A stretch of DNA of 64,000 nt from Kistimonas sp964291505 (GTDB taxonomy: Bacteria; Pseudomonadota; Gammaproteobacteria; Pseudomonadales; Endozoicomonadaceae). The notes beneath the pieces were generated by a model. That model was given only the letters and a program-made list of their open reading frames with translations, made no database searches and was not told the origin of the DNA. The DNA is taken from positions 744,001-808,000 of the forward strand of contig OZ220216.1 of assembly GCA_964291505.2 (NCBI GenBank). The letters are read 5' to 3'. Positions 62,761 through 64,000 of this stretch are shown piece by piece; positions within the stretch are counted from its first letter, which is position 1; every line of letters starts with the position of its first letter. A program made the position numbers and the translations under genes.

Positions 62761-64000
62761 TCATTGTTGTGCCAGGTCCAGCATGGCATGCAGTAACACG
62801 TTACATCCGGCTTCCAAGTCTTCCGGTGTCGCGTTTTCTGCTTCATTGTGAGACAGTCCTTTCTCACAGGGTACGAAGATCATGCCGGTGGGTGCAACCC
62901 CGGCAAGATAACCGGCGTCATGCCCGGCACCGGAAACCATTTCCATGGCAGGGTAGTCGAGCCGCTTAACAGCATGACGGACGGCATTGATACAAAGTGG
63001 GTCAAACGAAACGGGGGGCAGCCGCCATTCTTCCCGGATACTGTATGCCAGTCCCACGCGTCCACATTCCTCAGCAGCAATTTGGCGAAATGCGTTTTCC
63101 ATGGCATCCAGTACAGATTTGTTCGGATGGCGCAGGTCTACCGCCAGAATCAGGCGCTCAGGCACCGTGTTGCGTGCGCCGGGTTCAGCCCGAATATCAC
63201 CAAAGGTTACCCTTGCCCAAGGCGCATGGGTTTCTGCCAGCGCATACAGTTGCTGAATGATAGATGATAGTCCCATAAACGGGTCACGGCGCCGGTTCAT
63301 CGGCGTTGGACCCGCATGACAGGGCTGCCCCTCAAGGGTGAGGTCAAACCAGTACATGCCCTGAATACCGGTCAGTACGCCAACCGGCAATTGTTCCTGT
63401 TCCAGTATGGGACCCTGTTCAATATGCAATTCCAGCGCGGCTTTTACCGGCCGCGCTTTGGCCGGTACGTCACCGTTATAGCCAATGCTTTCCAGCGCTT
63501 GCTTCAGTGTGATGCCGGTCTTGTCGGTTCGTTGCCAGGCATAATCCAGATCAAAAACACCGGACCACACACCGGAGCCTATCATGGCCGGTGAGAACCG
63601 TGCGCCTTCTTCATTGGTCCAGACCACGACTTCCAGTGGAGTCTCAGTACGTATGTCCTGCTCCTGTAGCGTCCGCATAACTTCCAGACCCGCCAATACA
63701 CCATAAACACCATCAAACTTCCCCCCGGTGGGCTGAGTGTCCAGGTGTGAACCGGTGATGACGGGCGGTAATGCAGGATTGCGGCCCTCCCGACGGGCGA
63801 AGATATTGCCCATTTCATCCACTGTCACCGTACAGTCGGCGTTTTTACACCAACGTATAAACAGATCCCGACCCAGCTTGTCTTCGCGGGTCAATGCCTG
63901 TCGGTTACAACCACCACCGGCAGTTGTACCAATGGCAGCCATTTCCATTAAAGACTGCCAAAGGCGTTGACCATTAATACGGAGTTCGGAATCATACGAT
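62761..64000 (-). CDS. M20 amidohydrolase (allantoate amidohydrolase/N-carbamoyl-amino-acid hydrolase), 5' end outside window
   Basis: A zinc-dependent hydrolase of the AllC/HyuC/beta-ureidopropionase group that cleaves N-carbamoyl or allantoate-type amides. The frame stays open to the right edge, and the residues before the internal ATG at 63948 (LRINGQRLWQSLM) are family-like, so the true start lies beyond the window. Metal ligands are visible in TGSHLDTQPTGGKFDG, VVWTNEEGARF, LELHIEQGP and the C-terminal GLSHNEAE; the SGAGHDAGYLAG motif is also present. The substrate cannot be deduced, as no pathway partner is in view. Confidence 0.9.
   Translation of the reverse strand, partial: SYDSELRINGQRLWQSLMEMAAIGTTAGGGCNRQALTREDKLGRDLFIRWCKNADCTVTVDEMGNIFARREGRNPALPPVITGSHLDTQPTGGKFDGVYGVLAGLEVMRTLQEQDIRTETPLEVVVWTNEEGARFSPAMIGSGVWSGVFDLDYAWQRTDKTGITLKQALESIGYNGDVPAKARPVKAALELHIEQGPILEQEQLPVGVLTGIQGMYWFDLTLEGQPCHAGPTPMNRRRDPFMGLSSIIQQLYALAETHAPWARVTFGDIRAEPGARNTVPERLILAVDLRHPNKSVLDAMENAFRQIAAEECGRVGLAYSIREEWRLPPVSFDPLCINAVRHAVKRLDYPAMEMVSGAGHDAGYLAGVAPTGMIFVPCEKGLSHNEAENATPEDLEAGCNVLLHAMLDLAQQ

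Noticed and set aside
62761..63948. Complete M20 hydrolase starting at the ATG at 63948
   Set aside because: Conserved residues continue upstream in frame to the window edge, so the gene is cut by the window rather than starting there.
1..64000. tRNA, rRNA or CRISPR arrays
   Set aside because: No cloverleaf, rRNA-like stretch or regularly spaced direct repeats were found on reading both strands.

Overview
The window is a 64 kb stretch of a gammaproteobacterial chromosome with mid-range GC and densely packed, mostly housekeeping genes. From about 1 to 36,000 the gene order follows the Pseudomonas aeruginosa PA4483-to-PA4446 block in order (gatA, gatC, mreB, mreC, mreD, maf, rng, yhdP, nitrilase, tldD, darP, pmbA; then ptsO, rapZ, ptsN, hpf, rpoN, lptB, lptA, lptC, kdsC, kdsD, yrbG, mlaFEDCB, ibaG, murA, hisG, hisD, algW), with mgtE in the middle. 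This places the host in the Pseudomonadales/Oceanospirillales part of the class. The GC level, two UPF0114 genes and an AT-rich pocket of odd membrane proteins would fit an Endozoicomonadaceae-like marine symbiont, but that is inference only.

Layout. 1-14.7 kb: amidotransferase, cell-shape genes, RNase G, the giant AsmA-like YhdP, and the TldD/PmbA protease pair, of which tldD carries a scrambled duplication with two in-frame stops. 14.7-24.6 kb (minus strand): MgtE, the nitrogen-PTS/RapZ/HPF/RpoN cluster, and the Kdo and LPS-transport genes. 24.9-36.1 kb (mostly plus): Mla lipid-transport operon, murA, an orphan type VI secretion ATPase (tssH/clpV) wedged between murA and hisG, hisGD, and a DegS/AlgW protease on the minus strand. 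36.3-45.6 kb: type IV pilin, NIF3-like protein, YfcC transporter, PepT, outer-membrane phospholipase, UPF0114 protein, and cysDN with a vestigial APS-kinase tail on CysN. 45.6-48.5 kb: an AT-rich pocket with two look-alike proteins containing a membrane hairpin and a decayed IS3-family transposase. 48.5-64 kb: kbl-tdh, an anchored beta-propeller protein beside an LtaS-like sulfatase-fold enzyme, folE-folM, a complete general amino-acid ABC transporter with two tandem binding proteins, a second UPF0114 protein, an LpxL-like acyltransferase and an M20 amidohydrolase running off the right end.

The most unusual signal lies between genes. Two copies of a roughly 105-nt three-stem element (57632-57730 and 61657-61765) share an invariant GC hairpin and single-stranded blocks, while the paired bases of their other stems differ compensatorily. 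One stem is preceded by GTAG on the minus strand, as in REP elements. One copy sits between the binding-protein and permease genes of the amino-acid transporter, the other between convergent genes. Other notable points are a probable ATT start codon for mreC, a candidate CRP-type site upstream of the Mla operon, and a missing hisC in an otherwise conserved block.
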